Shown here: one piece after another, positions 9,991-22,769 of the stretch | How the letters are laid out: every line of letters starts with the position of its first letter | How positions within the stretch are numbered: the stretch's first letter is position 1 | Source of the DNA: Phorcus lineatus | Taxonomy: Eukaryota > Mollusca > Gastropoda > Trochida > Trochidae | DNA: 64,000 bases | NCBI GenBank assembly: GCA_921293015.1 | Contig: OV121081.1 | Coordinates: 28,213,158-28,277,157, forward strand | Reading direction: 5' to 3' | Translations under genes and position numbers: made by a program | Notes under the pieces: model-generated | Database searches by the model: none | What the model was told of the DNA's origin: nothing | What the model saw: only the letters and a program-made list of their open reading frames with translations

Positions 9991-12727
9991 ACACCACGAA
10001 AAGATCAAGTGGTTGACAGACATTGGATGATACAACTATAGAAAATATAATAACTCCTTTTGTCGTTGTTTTGATTAAAAAGCCTGTACAAGTTGAAAGG
10101 CGAAAGAAACGTTGCTATTCTTAACAACATATAAAAAATAGACGATATCATTTCAAAGACGCATCTTTTAAAATAAATATAAATAGCGAAATATGAATAT
10201 GCCTTTGCTAGGAGCATTTTAATAATTCAGTTGTTTCGTTTATTTTAAGATAAGATAATCTTCGTCCATATTAAACGTATTTACATAAAACTTTATACTT
10301 TAGTCCACATGAGAAAGAATATTTATGACCCTGCTGACAAGTTGCTTTTTTGGGGAACGTATGGTAATCCTGTAAATACCATTCAGATTTAAACATCACC
10401 ACGGAAATACATTATTGATGATATGTTATCTTTTCTTCGATTAGCATTTTAAAAGTTTGTCTGCTGAAGAAATAAGACCGATATCTTATTTGATAACAAT
10501 GTTAGCATCTACATCGAAACTTTTAATCTTTTTGCATTAAAAGAAGTTGTAAATCCATTAAATTCTTATTTCTTCGATATCCTATCTTTTTAACACGAAA
10601 TATTGTATTTATATCCTCCTAATTATTTGCATGCAATGAGTGATTGAATTTGGATTAATGACTAGATTTAAATGAAGGTTTTTTTAAAAACACCAGATTG
10701 TATTATAATTATTAATTTCACGTGTATTAAATATAGAATAGGTTAGAATCTTAGTTTAGAATGTTTGGTACACATTCAATGAAATCACTTTTAAAGTTTA
10801 TATAGTAATTTTCGCTTCTTGTATTCCCGCAGTGAACAAACGCGATGTCGTCATCTATTATGAGTGCTTTCTTTTACCCTATTCGAAGTAGACTTTCAAC
10901 TTCTTTTTACTTTTCTGTACCTCTTTGAATCTGTTTGTAGTCAATTTTCTTACCAATCTTTGGAAATAATTATTGGTCAAATACTATTAAAGTCATTTGA
11001 GTTTTTTTTATTCATGACATATTAAAGTTAATGAAATCATTGTCGATCAAGAAACAGAAATGCACTTATGTAATTCAATTCAACTGAACGTTAGAGTAGA
11101 CGATCGCTTCGGAACTTTTCTCAAAATACCTTATCTTTTAATATAAGGGACAATGATCCCTAAACTCCCTGTTGATCAACGTGAAACAGAAACCCTATAA
11201 TTCTCTACTTAGTTTGTGATATTCAATTCTTATATCAAGACCTACAAAGCAGCCTTGTTCTATATATTTCAACAGCACTCTAATGCAACGAGATTACAAA
11301 GTGAAGCTATAATGAAACACGCTTGGTAATTTTCTTGCTGTCTTCCTTTGGATTAAGTAATGTTTCATGTCTTCTTGAAATGAACATGCCATATGTCAGT
11401 CAATATATTTGTTAAAAAAAAGTTCCTTAATTTGTTCTCACAATGTGTTACTATTTTCAGTTTGAACTTCGCAGTTTCATTGACTTCAGTGTATCCAAAA
11501 TTGATACCTTCAGATGCGTACGTGTTTGTTTATTGAGTGAAGCAACAAATAGATTAAAGGCGAAATGGATAAATCACACGGCCTTGATGGAGATTAAACA
11601 TTGCCTCATTTGATATTCTAAAATTCTGTTCCATTTCACAGGAAGCTAATTAAATTTCAGCAAATACTTACTTAGTTTCGAACAAACACAATAAAGTTAA
11701 TTAAGAATTGACTTTAAAATGTATTAAGCTCATGAAGGTAACTTAAAAAATGTGCAAACTTTATAAATCCGCGTAGCGTTAGTACCTATCAATATATAAC
11801 TTGGTATATACATACTTGGTATTTTCAAAAGTCGTATGACTCCATATTAGCAACAAATAGAGCTTTACTATACATGCGAATGATGTCATAGCTAAACAGC
11901 ATGCAAGAGACAAAATGTCAATCAAAACGTGATTAGATTCTCAACTCCGCCTACAACTCGTTCATCAGCCAATACAATTCCACAACGCAACTGGCCATGA
12001 ACTTATCAGACGTCCAAGACACATTGATTTGACATTGCTAATTGGCGAAATTGAAAACACAAATCGCGAATGTGGAATTCGAGAGGAATCCTGCATAATT
12101 TACCCTTATAGACTGCATATACTGGTGGTGTTAGAATGTTGATCTAACAGAATCTGATCAAACGCGACACAGTTTTAACTCTTGTTGAGCTACAAAGCTG
12201 TAACGGTTGATGAACTTAGCGGCATTTACATGGCCACCCTACCTTCAACGACCGCGAGTGTATTTCTGATATTTGCCTATTGATATAAGGGATTCTAAAA
12301 TCAGAAAAAACGTTTTCACAAAAATCCCTCGAGGGTGTGTGGCTAAATATGACGTGACGTCACGAAATAAAGTTTATTCAGGGATAAAGGTATTTCTGCT
12401 GATCAGTTACACGCGAAGCAATTGCTATTCATTTTTTTTCTTGGATGATGTTTTACTTAATAGAGAAGTTTTAGCTAATATTTCAACTACCCTGTCTTTG
12501 GCAATTCGGTTTTATTGACCGTAATAGACAGCAAATTGTCACTTAATTTTATTAACACAACCATCGATATTCGATATTCGACATTTACTAGTCTATAGCA
12601 AGAGTTAGACATACATATTTTGCAGCAACTATGCATTGCCATAAATGTTATTTTATTTTGAACTTCACAAACTTCACACAGTGTGAAATTGTTCAATCAG
12701 TTACATGTAATTACTGGCCTCCATTTT
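9991..12727. other. AT-rich DNA, no gene seen; two short palindromes
   Basis: Frames reach only 81 codons (12273-12518). The last part holds a 10-bp palindrome CCCTCGAGGG (12326-12335) and a 12-bp palindrome CGTGACGTCACG (12353-12364) containing the CRE core TGACGTCA. Neither is rare enough alone to call a regulatory site. Confidence 0.45.
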
Positions 12728-12836
12728 CAGTAAAAAGACGTATTTCCTATAAATTTTAGTAAATACACGTATTTACTGAGTGAAACAGTAATTACGTGTA
12801 TTTACTAGAAATTTCAGTAACTACACGTATTCACTG
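12728..12836. repeat. ACGT-centred inverted-repeat array / hairpin
   Basis: Arms 12751-12778 and 12786-12814 are near-exact reverse complements around a 7-base loop AGTGAAA. A third related unit follows at 12815-12836 and a degenerate one precedes at 12728-12748. Each unit is itself nearly palindromic around ACGT (AGTAAATACACGTATTTACT type). The ACGT centres lie at 12738, 12767, 12794 and 12825, about 29 bp apart. A MITE core is possible but I see only a weak outer match (GTTACA near 12700 and in reverse complement near 12855). Confidence 0.7.
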
Positions 12837-13137
12837 ATTTCATAGATTTACTGTAACATATATATATGAAGCGCCAGTGCACTATTCATTGTTTCAGGAC
12901 AACACTTCTGTAGAATTGATGATCTACATAACTTCCAGATCTCCGTTGACGGTTGGTTCTTCTTTGCTACGGTTAGCTGTTATTTCTTAGCCAATGAATT
13001 GTCGTTTGACAAGGAGCTTGAATCTAATATTTCGTGCGCAACGGATTTGTCATCTGGGTTGTGAGGCTATTGCTGGATTCGAGTCCTTTCATTGGTTGGT
13101 GATATAGCTAACTATACGATGCTGTCTACCTTATGGT

Positions 13138-13240
13138 GTGTAAGTGAGTGAATTGGGATTTAACCTGTTTAACATTTTTTAGTTATTACACAAGTAATGA
13201 AAGTCATCCGAAAGAGAGTGGATAAAATGAGTATGTTAAA
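13138..13240 (-). repeat. SINE-B tail fragment, diverged
   Basis: TGTAAGTGAGTGAATTGGG, TTTAACCTG and then GTCATCCG parallel the minus-strand tail at 9712-9790 (GTTTAACG, GGATGACATTC). Diverged, so boundaries are rough. Confidence 0.5.
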
Positions 13241-14005
13241 ATTGGAACTGCCACAGCCAGTGAGTAAAGCGTGCATACACATTCTCAATGAAAATATGCC
13301 ATTTTAAAGAAATAAGACTGTTATAATAAAAAAGGAGCAACACTTTGCGGAACGAATTTGATTGCTGTTATCCTTAGCGAATCAACAGGGCTTGCAATAG
13401 ATATATTCTGAAATTAAGAGAAATGGCCATCATATCTGCAAGCAATTTGTAGGAAATATTAAGAGAAACATCGGGTAACCGTTCCGAAAAATAAAAAGAC
13501 CTCTGAAAATTGACAGAAAATGAAATATTGTATCAAATTGGCTCAATAAGAGTGGTCAGACAAGTTATTTCGTTAACGATCAAGAAATTTTTTCATTGAT
13601 TAATAACTTCTTTGTGGCTTTCATTTACTGAAATAATTTTTGCTGTAGTTTTACATCAGGTGCTAAATAATATAAATGGGCATGTGAAGAATTAGCAAAT
13701 GAAAAACAAGAAATCAAGGTGGTTGTGTGATTTTGAGACGAATTGTATGCAACGCGGAACTGGGACATTATATTAGGTCCGTCTGTACGTAAGGTTCTGA
13801 ATACTATATCTTAAAATTCTTTAACTTTAAAGATAATAGTATATCACAGAGAATGATGTAAAATAAAATTCATCTTTGGAAAATTATGGTAATTTCAGTT
13901 TTTAAGTTGTACATGGCTGTTATATTGTTAGTGTATATGCAAGAACTATTATATGACCTTCACGAAACAGACAAGCCTTTATTTTTTCGAACAACAAATG
14001 ACCGC
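13241..14005. other. AT-rich DNA, no gene seen
   Basis: A frame of 76 codons (13886-14116) rich in Cys and His runs through the following repeat block. Its C/H residues do not form a recognisable zinc-finger spacing. Confidence 0.4.
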
Positions 14006-14055
14006 TTTTATTGTCTTATTATCGAATGTAAAGTAACAAAATGTCACTGTCATAC
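14006..14055 (+). repeat. 45-bp block identical to 17036-17085 region
   Basis: The stretch TTTTATTGTCTTATTATCGA onwards to ATGTCACTGT is identical, for about 45 bases, to the sequence ending near 17080. Flanks on both sides differ. The copy at 17 kb is part of the longer family C repeat, so this is probably a short fragment of that family. Confidence 0.7.
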
Positions 14056-14319
14056 CACGGCTATCTGTGACATGTGTTTTCTCGTTTGTTATCAGTGCAA
14101 ACACGTTAACATCTAAATCATTTCGAGGCACAAAAAATCGATCAATCTTCATTACAGCTTTAGTTATTCTGAATCAAGCAGGATTATTTTCAAACCCAAT
14201 TAGGCCCAAAACTAGACAAATCTGAATGTTACGTGCGGTACTATTCCCAAATTTAAATATCTATGTATCTTTCAAATAATGTCTGGTTTAACGCTCTATG
14301 ACTTGTGAATGCCATATCG

Positions 14320-14475
14320 TAGGGACACCTAAGCTTGACAGGTCGACGGGCAGAGCAAATTTGAGTTGTTCTAAACATGCTGTCTATACCTTTCCTTCCT
14401 TCCTCTCCCTAATCCTTTCGATCCCTTTCTCACTGAAGTGTCGACTCTCATTTGGTTCCTTGTCATTCACGTGTT
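14320..14475 (+). mobile_element. SINE-B body fragment (plus strand)
   Basis: Contains GACAGGTCGACGGGCAGAGC, then GTTCTAAACATGCTGTCTA and a C/T-rich block. It matches 37770-37935 and the minus-strand copy at 9712-9990. The tail is not recognisable, so the copy is incomplete or decayed. Confidence 0.6.
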
Positions 14476-15181
14476 TAATAACTGAAATGTTATTCAAATC
14501 CCGTTAGAGAAAAGAGGCAGTTTGGTTTCAACAAGGCATTTACACAGATAGCACACGTATGTGTCAAAAACATACATTGGTTATGCCTTAAATATGTTTC
14601 GAATAAACTACTATTTTTAAAAAGTGACATTATTGTTTTTCTCTAAACTAATTTCCCAAAAGCATTTATGACTTATTAATGACAAACATATGACATTTAC
14701 GTGTTTCAATGAAAGCCAGTCCGGTATGATAGATGAGCACAAATCATAATGCGCAATCCCATTAACATGTTTACAATTTTAAGGCACTATTGCACGCTTT
14801 TACGGTTTAAATTGTCTATTTCAAGGTTAACGAGGACTTAAGCATTCATTTCAGCTTTCTATCGATGCAATGACATACTTAACATTACAACTGACCTGCA
14901 ATCAACAATGAAAACATTAAGTCAACCGCTGTCGGCTTGAAAAATCTATGGTTAGCTGTGCACAAAACGGATAAATCATGGACAGTTGAACACGGCTGAA
15001 CTAGTATTGTGTGCAGCTATTGAATTTACCTAAACTCTGAACTGAGAACAAAGAATGTAATATGTTTTATGAAAGCAATGTTGTAAATCAACCGATTTAA
15101 TAACACAGAATTAGCATTGTTATTAGATTGAACAAAGCGGCTGCCGTTTCCGCTTTTCTGGTAATGAGCAAAATTTTAATA
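14476..15181. other. AT-rich DNA, no gene seen
   Basis: No frame or shared repeat worth naming. Confidence 0.4.
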
Positions 15182-15238
15182 CTGCCGATATCGTAGTTCA
15201 TGCGGAGTTAATACATTAAATAACTCCGGCCTTTAAAA
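15182..15238 (+). repeat. Dispersed repeat shared with 59174-59232, hairpin-bearing
   Basis: TGCCGATATCGTAGTTCATG then CGGAGTTAATACA matches TGCCGATAACGTAGGTCATA and CGGAGTTAATGCA at 59 kb. Here an 8-bp stem CGGAGTTA (15203-15210) pairs with TAACTCCG (15221-15228). Confidence 0.6.
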
Positions 15239-16979
15239 ATCAACTTTACTACCTGAATATGTTAATATTTGTTAAATAACTTACGAGGTACATTACTTGA
15301 GTGAGGATCGTGAGTAAAATCGAGAGATATGCGGTATGTGTGCATTCGTTGTGTTTATGAAATATTGGTGAACACTAGTGCGTTTAAGATCTGTTTTTTT
15401 ATCTGCTTATGACGTTCTTTTTTTTTACAAACATTGGGGAATGCAACCCGCGGACATTTCACGTACAATTCACGTTAAAAATAACTCAAAGGCAGACCTT
15501 TTCCATTTCGACCATACTTTTCACAAACCTAAAAACTCTCGCGAGTAACAACATTAACTCTGTTTTATAATATATTTATTCACTTTTCAGATTTTCGTAA
15601 TCAAACCAACTTACCTAAACTTGTAATATCGCTGAACTGTGCGGAAGTGTACAAAAACACATAAATTGTTTCTATCTTCGTGGTTTACGACTGAGCAAGA
15701 TTAAGTATATGTTGAGTTCTTAATTCTTTTCTTTCAAGTTTTACGGAAAGTTAAGTTTTAAAACTTCAAGGTTATAGTTTCCGTACTTTTCTTTGGACAT
15801 TCAAAACAAGAAACACAAAAGTGATTTGGATAATAATGGACACGTTTAAAAGCAGCCAAACAATACAACAATAATATTTCTTGTAGTTGTTTACATCTAA
15901 GGCTCAAGAAAAGGACGAGTTAAGAAACAATTATCGATGTTGTCACAAAAAGGTTGTTTAGAAAATATGTAAATAAGCACATGATGTTTCACATTCCATC
16001 ATGGTTTTTGCATTGAAAAGAAGGTATTATTATATCACAAATGAGAGGCGAAAAAGAAAAGTGGCTAGGTCAGATTGAAAACGTTGAGTCGCAAATTGCA
16101 CTTGCCTGACATTTGAACGTTATCAGAGCACTTGTTGTCTCTTTTGTCGGTTCCTGTTGACCAATTCCGCCAAAAAGAGCCCGAGATGTGTGCATCTTAG
16201 AGTTACGAACCAAGCCCAAAATCGCTACGACCTGGTCAACCACTTGCGGTAGTTAAAACCGTGTACACTACTCAACACATCCACGTTTTGATGAAACATT
16301 CGAACCAAACGTGCAGGAATCGTTTGTTTTCCACCAAGAAGGCCATTCTGTTTTGTAGAAACGTCTAATTACGCAATCGCTCTCTGTGGTGTTTGAAAGC
16401 CAAGAACATGAATCTAGGAAACTGGTTTGATAGATTACTAATGGAAAAATCTTATGTGTCTTCCATGTCAACGTCACATAATGTCTTAGACATATCTACG
16501 AATGGCCGTCATATCATATGAAGAGTAGGGAAGGAATTCAAAAAGCATTTCATTTAGTTAACAAACCCTTGCCGAAAGGATGAAAAGACAATATAGTTCG
16601 AAATGGTAGTAAAACTGACTTTGACTACTGAAAATAGAATTACAGCAAACGAAAGTTAAATTTGTGTTGGCGAACTCTTTGATTATGTGATTATTAACCT
16701 TCTTACCCCGTAAATTATATGATAAATTGCATCTCGGGGTTAAGCAATAGATTCTTTGAAAAGTAACTTCTGCATTTCTTTTTATGAAGAGTGTATATTA
16801 TACTTTTTCAACAAGCAATGACTCAAGATTTTTGTTTCTAATTATCAGAAACTAATTTCAAGTTTTACAACATTTTCAAGTGTTCAGAGATTTAGTGTCT
16901 GCCATAGACAGAAAGAGGCAACTAAAGAAAATGTACACTGCAAAAAATGATAGAAAAAAGGGAGAGCGTTACATGGTCA
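15239..16979. other. AT-rich DNA, no gene seen
   Basis: An imperfect hairpin lies near 16699-16742 (CTTACCCCG with CTCGGGGTTAAG). No coding feature is supported. Confidence 0.4.
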
Positions 16980-17345
16980 ATTGTTTGTATTCTGTGAATT
17001 AATGAAAATATTTTCATTTGTATGAACAATCGCAATTTTATTGTCTTATTATCGAATGTAAAGTAACAAAATGTCACTGTTATAACATAAAAAAACATAT
17101 TTGTAAAAACAGGAATTTGTGTCATCTCAAATTTGTTTAAACAAAATGATATAACATGAAATTTTTATATATCTTGAATTTGACAAAAAGTCGTATTTTC
17201 CACTTCTTTTACATTTCTGTGATCTTTCACATTTGAAGCACATACTCGTGAATTGCATTTTTTTTTTATATATGTCTTTGAATTGCTTTAGAAGGATAAA
17301 AAATCTTATGATAGTTGATTAAGTGACTTGACTAGTCTATCATAT
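16980..17345 (+). repeat. Family C dispersed repeat, copy 1
   Basis: Matches, in reverse complement, 38640-38960. Shared landmarks in order are AAAATGTCACTGTTA, CATATTTG, CTCAAAT, TTTTCCACTTCT, TTCTGTGATCTTTCA, TTGAAG and TTTGAATTGCTTT. Divergence is moderate with several indels. No TIR or reading frame is evident, so the class is unknown. Confidence 0.65.
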
Positions 17346-17792
17346 CGTTCAATAATATTGAATTTTATTTCTATATATACCATTGCCATATATTCTCATT
17401 CTGATTCAAAACATATGTTTTTGCAAACGGACAAAAACACATGAAGTAAATATAAGTTAAGAGGCCTGAAATGTTGTTTCAAACATTTTATATCATCTGC
17501 CAAAAAACACCCAAAATGAAATTATTTCAGTACACTTATCGCAGTATGTATGCAGTCATTATATATTTGTTTTGGGTATAATGTCAAATCCAAGGTTGTT
17601 TGCCTTCTTTCTAAAAGTACCAGGCTACATATAACATTATCTCAAAAACAGTACTTTCTCTTATTCCGTTTGACTACTGATTTTTTTTTATGAATTGAGT
17701 TAAAAAAAGTTGCTCTTTCTACTTAACTTGTACATTTCATTGCAGAATACACTTACACTTTCTTTCAAAGAGATGATTTATTGTGAATTCTA
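17346..17792. other. AT-rich DNA, no gene seen
   Basis: Nothing recognisable. Confidence 0.4.
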
Positions 17793-17935
17793 GTTTAACG
17801 CTCCTTTTAAGTGTGTCTCACGTTTATCACGCCTGCTAATATTCTGCTGGGAGAAAGCCCTTCAGTGTCCATGCATTACGGTGATACCTACAAGCATCGG
17901 CTGGAAGTAGCGAATGCTCCTATTGCATGAAGAAC
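17793..17935 (-). mobile_element. SINE-A 3' fragment (minus strand)
   Basis: GTTTAACGCTCC, GCTGGGAGAAAGCCC, CATTACGGTGATACCT and AGCATCGGCTGGAAGTAGCG are the reverse complement of the 3' half of SINE-A. The tRNA-like head and the CTCAC tail are missing. Confidence 0.75.
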
Positions 17936-19422
17936 GGTTCTCAACAACTTGGCAGTTAAACGGAAATTCATTTATCATGATTTAATAATGGCATATGCAG
18001 TTCTGTTTATGTTGACGTAATCAAACTAAATTCAATCGGTTTTCAAAAATAAGGTAATGTAATGTCATTTACTTGTGTCTGTCATATTATCTGAGTGACA
18101 TTTACTGCATGAACATGTGTATATAGGGTCATATGGTTGTCATATTTTAGGAAATATTCCTTCAATTTAGTAGCTCTCATGATGGAAATTGCATTTCTAA
18201 TGTTTTATCGTTAACTGTAATCCCATTTTTCCTTTCTCATGTCAAGTCTAGAGTAGCAACGTTTCCATTACGTATTTCTGTCACTGACAGAGCTATGCAA
18301 CAAACTGCAAACAGAAGATTTGTAATCATTTCAAATGTTAGAAACAAGTATGTTTTTGTATGGGAACGTATAAGTGCCAGAAGTGAGAAAATATTTCTTT
18401 ATCAATTACGGAAAAAGATTTCAACAAACTACGAACAAACGATTGTTGAGTTTTAGCTGCAGGTTACGATTATGTATTTTGGTTTGATAATATTCGTCAT
18501 ATAATATATAAGTCATCATATTTAATGTGAACACTTGAAGATCGTGCTCTGTTATCGGATGTTTCAGAAGATTGAAGATAATGAGAAAGTGATATTATTA
18601 TTTCTTATATATTTACGTACATACCTTATTATTCGACCTTATTCATTCATCAATGTTGGACATGTTTAATATGACTCAAGTTGCCGTATTAAGGTACCAA
18701 ACACATCTATAAAGAAAGTTATCATGATTGGTACCTTTGATCACGTGGTCTGATGAGATTTATTAGTGCCTGAACCAGGATACGGTACTTCTTTGATGCT
18801 TCTCGTGTTCCCTGGTCAAAACACAATAATCCTTAGATCAAAAGATATGGTATATTTCTCATTTATATTAAATGCCACATACATTTTATCATTACGATCA
18901 ATGTATGCATGTTATTTTCAGGATCATTACAAACGATCCGTGTACACACATATGATCTTTTTAATATTTATAACATGTATATGCACTCTTACTTTTTTTT
19001 TACAAAGGATTAGAAATCTTTCAAATAAGCTGAGACGTCGTTCCGTAAAGCAAAGAAGAAGATATCTCGATCAGCTCTACCTGTTTCTCTAAGAAGAATA
19101 ATTTTAAGCATAGTTTTCTCTTGAGTTAAACAATGAGAACATAAAAGTAATTCTACGTTATTTATACTTGATTTTGGGAACTTTTTTTCAGGTTCAGTTC
19201 GCCTGGCTTCCCACACAAAAAGTTTTACCATGGAAATGACGTCGAAGTAAATTAGTACAGCTGACGAATTAGCGTTCAGATGTCAGATGTTCAAAGTATG
19301 TTGCAGTGCAATGAAGAAATCATGTCAAAAGTTTGATTAAGGAAAAGTAGTCAGAACTACGGGAAGTTTCGAGAATTGCTGACAAGTAGAACAGGCAGTC
19401 GTGCAACACTGAATCCACCATA
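17936..19422. other. AT-rich DNA, no gene recognised
   Basis: A 108-codon frame (18766-19092) ends in a basic run (RRRSVKQRRR), but the rest resembles translated AT-rich DNA with hydrophobic stretches. I do not recognise it. Confidence 0.4.
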
Positions 19423-19830
19423 ATATAACAAGGTAGCATGAAATGCTGATTGTTCCACAAACCAAGTTTCAATGAGCTAGGTGTTTTAGTTTCCGAGTTC
19501 TGGTCCAGAAACAACATTATAAGTTGTATTTTTGTATTGTGAAGCGACCAAAAAATGTAGTGAAAAGGCACCACATCACATGCTGATTGTTTTGCACACC
19601 AAGTTTCAATGAGCTATGCCTCTTAGGTTTTGAACAAAATTCAACAAAAGTTTTTTGTTCAAGAATCTGTAAAATATAACAATATAGGAAGAGGATGAAT
19701 ATTCCAAAGAGGCGCCATTGTACATTCTGATTGTTCCACATAGGAAGTATATCAATGAGCTAGGCCTCATGTTTTTTACTTCTTCAGTGAAAAAAAACTT
19801 TCGGACACGGACAGCCGGACGGACAGAGAT
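19423..19830 (+). repeat. ~140-bp tandem repeat, three units
   Basis: The module TGCTGATTGTTCCACA, ACCAAGTTTCAATGAGCTA and then a TTTTAG-type block occurs at about 19444, 19581 and 19725, so the period is 137-144 bp. The third unit ends in ACTTTCGGACACGGAC and CCGGACGGACAGAG. Phrases of this type (accaagtttcaa...agctagg...ggacggacag) are, from memory, widespread in invertebrate genomic repeats; I do not know the element class. Short frames in this block run through the repeats and look like shadows. Confidence 0.75.
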
Positions 19831-20734
19831 AATTGTTTGGGGATAAAATATAACCATAATGATTGAATTTCATTTGAATGTCGACGGGCAATTATGTATT
19901 ACTCAGCATTAAAGATTTTCTTATTCAAAGTTTTCAAAGGGCCATCGTTTGTCACTTTCAAAACCGACTCTTAACTTAAACCTTTTCAATATAAAATATA
20001 ATTATTGATGCAACATCAAAATCAATGAATTTAGATTTTATTTCTATAAATATAGACGGCTCCGATGGATGACTTCGCTTCACATTAATTCTCTTTTTGA
20101 ATGAGTGTTTGTTCTTCCTGGTCCAATTGTCATATCTAAAGCAATTATAGTAAAACTGTCTTGAAACGGTTCTGATTGAGTGATACCTATGTATCAACTA
20201 CATTTTTAAATGAACAGGAATGTCACTAATTCATAACAAACGGAAAAAATAAAATGAATAGACTCGATACTTATTTCTCGTGTGAATTGCAATCCAAACA
20301 TGGAATATTTATATATTATAAACTCGTATTTTGAAGACAAGTACTTTTTTGGAAATTGACAAAGATTTATTCATCATTTATTTTTTTAAAAAAAACGTAC
20401 TTAATCATACACAGATCTCTGGAAGATAATGATGCAATGATAATCCTCGGACACATTTTCAAGATAACACGACGTTGACAAGTAATCACGAAGGTGAAAA
20501 GAGTCAAGTGTTTTCAACCTATTTGAGATTTCTATTTCAGAATGAAGGTCATAGTACCGATGAAAGACAAGGTCAAGTAGAACGATTGAAACATGTAAAA
20601 CAGTGAAGAAATACTATGCACAAACCAATAAGCAAAAAAGAAACAAAATCAACTTCAGTAGGGAGTTCAAACGCTTAATATAAAGTAAGGTGTCAGATTT
20701 ATCCTTCAATGTAACAATTATTATCCAGCAGCAT
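19831..20734. other. AT-rich DNA, no gene seen
   Basis: Nothing recognisable apart from ordinary A/T runs. Confidence 0.4.
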
Positions 20735-21260
20735 TTGGAGTTTGTAAAGTTCAACGTAAAAACAACAGTTATGGAATTAGATATAATAAAAAAACTATGT
20801 AACCTTGATTGCTTGTATTGTGTAGATTTGCGTATGCAATCTCAGTACAAATCTTAATGGGCCATAATCATCTCGTGATGTATGTCTTTATTTGATATCA
20901 TGTATATCGTAGTGCGCTACGTATCATTTATGTATCATATATTTAAATGTAGATTGTTAATACATTTAAGTATACCCTAGTTACTCATTCACTCACGATT
21001 GCCTACTAAAGGGTTGTCAAATTCTTAGATCATCACTTTCATGATATCTCTTGGAAGAAAGGGATCATCTAAAATCAGCTTTATTGGATTAGCCTGTGCA
21101 TCCTGAAACTAAGTAATTGCTGAAACCTGATAAGCTTTCTTTGAAATGTAGATATTGGGAAGAGCTCTAGCATACAAACTGTGTTTGGTGTATTGATTTG
21201 CATATTTGTTACACTGATTGATTCACTCAATTAACAAACACATTGGCACATGCAGGCATC
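20735..21260 (-). repeat. Family A dispersed repeat (minus)
   Basis: Contains the reverse complement of the family landmark (TAAGTAATTGCTGAAAC), of the AATGTAGATATTGGGAAG block, and of the far end TTCAACGTAAAAACAACAG (near 20752). The far-end landmark recurs in the copy at 26215-26710, so the family unit is about 500 bp. No reading frame, TIR or LTR was recognised. Confidence 0.7.
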
Positions 21261-21478
21261 GCTTTATTGAATAAATTGAATCGAAAGAGTAAACTGAAAT
21301 TAGATTGAGCATTTTGATCTTTTTAAAACCCTATCAAAGAGGTTTGCCTAAACTAAGAGTCTTCAAAGAAGATGTAATATGTTAGAGAATCATGTAATTA
21401 CATAAGAAGTTTGACTACAGCTTATCTATCTTTAGATATACTTAGATGAAAGGCAATTTATTGTTTGCGGTGTTAACA

Positions 21479-21805
21479 CAGATCGTGAGAGGTGAGGTGA
21501 GGTGATCTTTGGTTTAACGCCGTTTAAGAGAGAATTTCCCTAATGTAACGGATGCAAGTATCTGGGAGAAATCCCGCAACACTATTGTGGCTATATTCTG
21601 CGGTGAGATCTGGGAGCATCCGCAGGAACTAGCGAACCAGAGGTGGTGATGCGCTAAAATTCAGAATAACATTGTATCAAAATCTTATTCTATGTAGAAA
21701 ACTTCCATACGGCAGACAGAGTCCCTGGCGAGATTCGAACCCCAAACCCCTTGATCCTAAGCCGAACGCGCTAACCAGTGCACTACCCGACCTCAGATCA
21801 TGAGA
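21479..21805 (-). mobile_element. SINE-A, full length (minus strand), with target duplication
   Basis: The element is 21491-21793 on the minus strand, flanked by CAGATCGTGAGA (21479-21490) and CAGATCATGAGA (21794-21805), a 12-bp duplication with one difference. On the minus strand it has the decayed tRNA-like head (B box GGTTCGAATCTCGCC type with A box GCACTGGTTAGCGCG), the family body, and the tail ending in CACCTCACCTCACC. The middle has gained unrelated AT-rich sequence (about 21660-21700). Head decay suggests it is not active. Confidence 0.9.
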
Positions 21806-22769
21806 ACAAATCTGTATAATGTTGGATTATTGACATTTAAAATTGTATTGCCATATGGCTATTCTCATTGTAGTTGCATCACATTTTCAAAAGCTCTTTC
21901 ACACACAAAACTTCTCTCCTGTAAAATAGCTCAAATGTTTAGATTGTTTTATTGACTTTTCAATGGATTTTTCAGTCTTCTTCTAGTCTAAATATAATGT
22001 TTTCTTGAAAACATGTTTTTTTGCTTTGGGTAATTGCTACAAAGACCATAAAAAGGCATCAGAAAGCAATAGATCCAATGAAAAAGATAACGAAGCTAGT
22101 ATTGGCTTTTTCATAAATCTAAGCTCATACATCGAGATAAATGTTATGACATAAAAGTGACATTGTAGAAATGCATTTGGTTTTGCTCTATCAAATATAT
22201 CACAATATCTTGTTAATAACTATGCTCGCACAAAGACCTGTTATATTTCAAATAATAATGTAATACTTACTATATACCACAACCATCTTAAATAGCTTAT
22301 TGTCTGCTATGTTATGTTACAACGTTTGACTTAATTACGTGGACACGTTCTCTTGCGTGGGATCTTATACACTGATGTATATGTGTGTTCTCATTATACT
22401 GTGTTTGTATACCAGATATACAAAACTTGCAAGAACAGTTTCTTATGCCACAAGTTTCCTTGATGTTGAAATTAAAAAAAAAAGATGAATCACGAATTCC
22501 ATTTAAAAATCATGATCAGACTAAGGATATTGTTTTTAACTCAACACCAACAAAAAACAAAACCTCAGGTGTTTCAATAAGGTGAGGGCAGTTTGGACGA
22601 TTGACTCTCTTCATCTTTTTTTAGCCTGATGTATGACGTTATTTTCACTCACAATTAAGTTTGTATTAAGAATGCTATCTAACTAATTTTTAAATAACAG
22701 AGAACAAAGAATTGAGGAGAACGTTCCGAACTGCATTCAGTATTTTACCTTGCAAAACATGTCTGACAA
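21806..22769. other. AT-rich DNA, no gene seen
   Basis: A 66-codon frame (22385-22585) is the longest. No repeat match noticed. Confidence 0.4.

Noticed and set aside
18766..19092. 108-codon frame with a basic C-terminus as a DNA-binding protein
   Set aside because: The basic run is isolated, the rest is low-information hydrophobic sequence, and no family matches.
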